NCBI GenBank assembly: GCA_027625355.1 | Contig: JAQBWI010000021.1 | Coordinates: 1 to 13,164 of the forward strand | Direction of reading: 5' to 3' | DNA: 13,164 nucleotides | From: Pseudomonadota bacterium | GTDB lineage: Bacteria; Pseudomonadota; Alphaproteobacteria; HIMB59; GCA-002718135 | In this document: in pieces, positions 12,866 to 13,164 of the stretch | Position numbering within the stretch: position 1 is the stretch's first letter | Layout: the number at the start of each line of letters is the position of its first letter | Made by a program: the position numbers and the translations under genes | The notes under the pieces: generated by a model | What the model saw: only the letters and a program-made list of their open reading frames with translations | Databases searched by the model: none | What the model was told of the DNA's origin: nothing

Positions 12866-13164
12866 CTACTATGGCTCCTTTTTTCATTATTATTTTTGCA
12901 CCAATTTTGCTTGCAGCTTTTAAGGCTTTTTTTGGATCATTAGTTTGTATAAAATTATTAAGATATGCAGCATTATAACCGTCACCAGCACCCGAAGTAT
13001 CAACAACTTTGTTTAATATTTTATTTTGAACAACATACTTATTTTTGTTTAAAAAAGAATAATTATATTTTGCATTTTTTCTATAAATTCCATGAGAAAT
13101 TTTATTTTTTTTTATAATATTTAAAAAAGTAATAATATTATCATTTCCCTTCCATAATTTTATA
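12855..13164 (-). CDS. kdgK: PfkB-family sugar kinase, probably 2-keto-3-deoxygluconate kinase (C-terminal part)
   Basis: The complement reads open from the right window edge (first full codon at 13163) for 102 residues to TAA at 12857-12855. VVDTSGAGDGYNAAYL is the PfkB family's second signature (DTxGAGD-x-F-x-A), with the catalytic-base Asp in GAGD. The A-x-K-I-G-A helix and the end -GAIVDVK match the usual C-terminus. The N-terminal two thirds lie outside the window. Overlap with eda (eda's ATG sits in its GATGTT codons) makes KDG the likely substrate, since KdgK produces KDPG, the substrate of Eda. Fructokinase or another PfkB member remains possible. Confidence 0.85.
   Translation of the reverse strand, partial: IKLWKGNDNIITFLNIIKKNKISHGIYRKNAKYNYSFLNKNKYVVQNKILNKVVDTSGAGDGYNAAYLNNFIQTNDPKKALKAASKIGAKIIMKKGAIVDVK

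Overview
The window reads as chromosomal DNA from a very AT-rich, tightly packed alphaproteobacterium. A free-living marine, genome-streamlined lineage (SAR11/Pelagibacterales, HIMB59-like or a neighbour) fits best, but the species cannot be fixed from sequence alone. The clade markers are 5-aminolevulinate synthase (Shemin pathway), a GcrA-type C-terminal domain, a DUF6356 small protein, and the non-flagellar MotA-like/OmpA-like pair common in alphaproteobacteria. Genes abut or overlap by 1 to 19 bases, no gene-free stretch exceeds 170 bases, and I see no IS element, integrase, CRISPR, tRNA or rRNA.

Layout. 1-2147: heme genes. A partial hemC at the left edge points out of the window, then a cytochrome b561 and hemA (ALA synthase) run rightwards. 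2144-6618: a leftward envelope block of a MotA/TolQ/ExbB-like channel subunit, its OmpA/MotB-like partner with an unusually long coiled coil, a secreted pentapeptide-repeat protein and an EamA transporter. 6673-7857: cyclopropane-fatty-acid synthase with its own good promoter. 7961-8185: a 74-residue protein holding only the GcrA C-terminal domain, with its own promoter, RBS and terminator. 8353-9642: leftward operon msrA, FrnE-type DsbA, two-TM small protein. 9681-10262: rightward Nudix hydrolase. 10259-11073: leftward peroxiredoxin and small secreted protein. 11164-12272: rightward ureohydrolase overlapped by a DUF6356 gene. 12311-13164: leftward kdgK (partial) and eda, the lower Entner-Doudoroff/ketodeoxygluconate steps.

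How it fits together. The centre (8353-11073) is enriched in thiol and oxidant handling: methionine sulfoxide repair, a CPWC oxidoreductase and a Prx, beside a Nudix housekeeping hydrolase. The 3662-6618 pair is an envelope machine, probably an ion-driven inner-membrane motor whose OmpA domain grips peptidoglycan.

No obvious new defence or mobile system is present. The most interesting points are the stand-alone GcrA sigma-interaction domain, the enlarged coiled-coil motor partner built by in-register duplications, a DsbA gene whose only sensible start is CTG, an in-frame TGA/leader ORF before the peroxiredoxin, and signs of very short or absent mRNA leaders.
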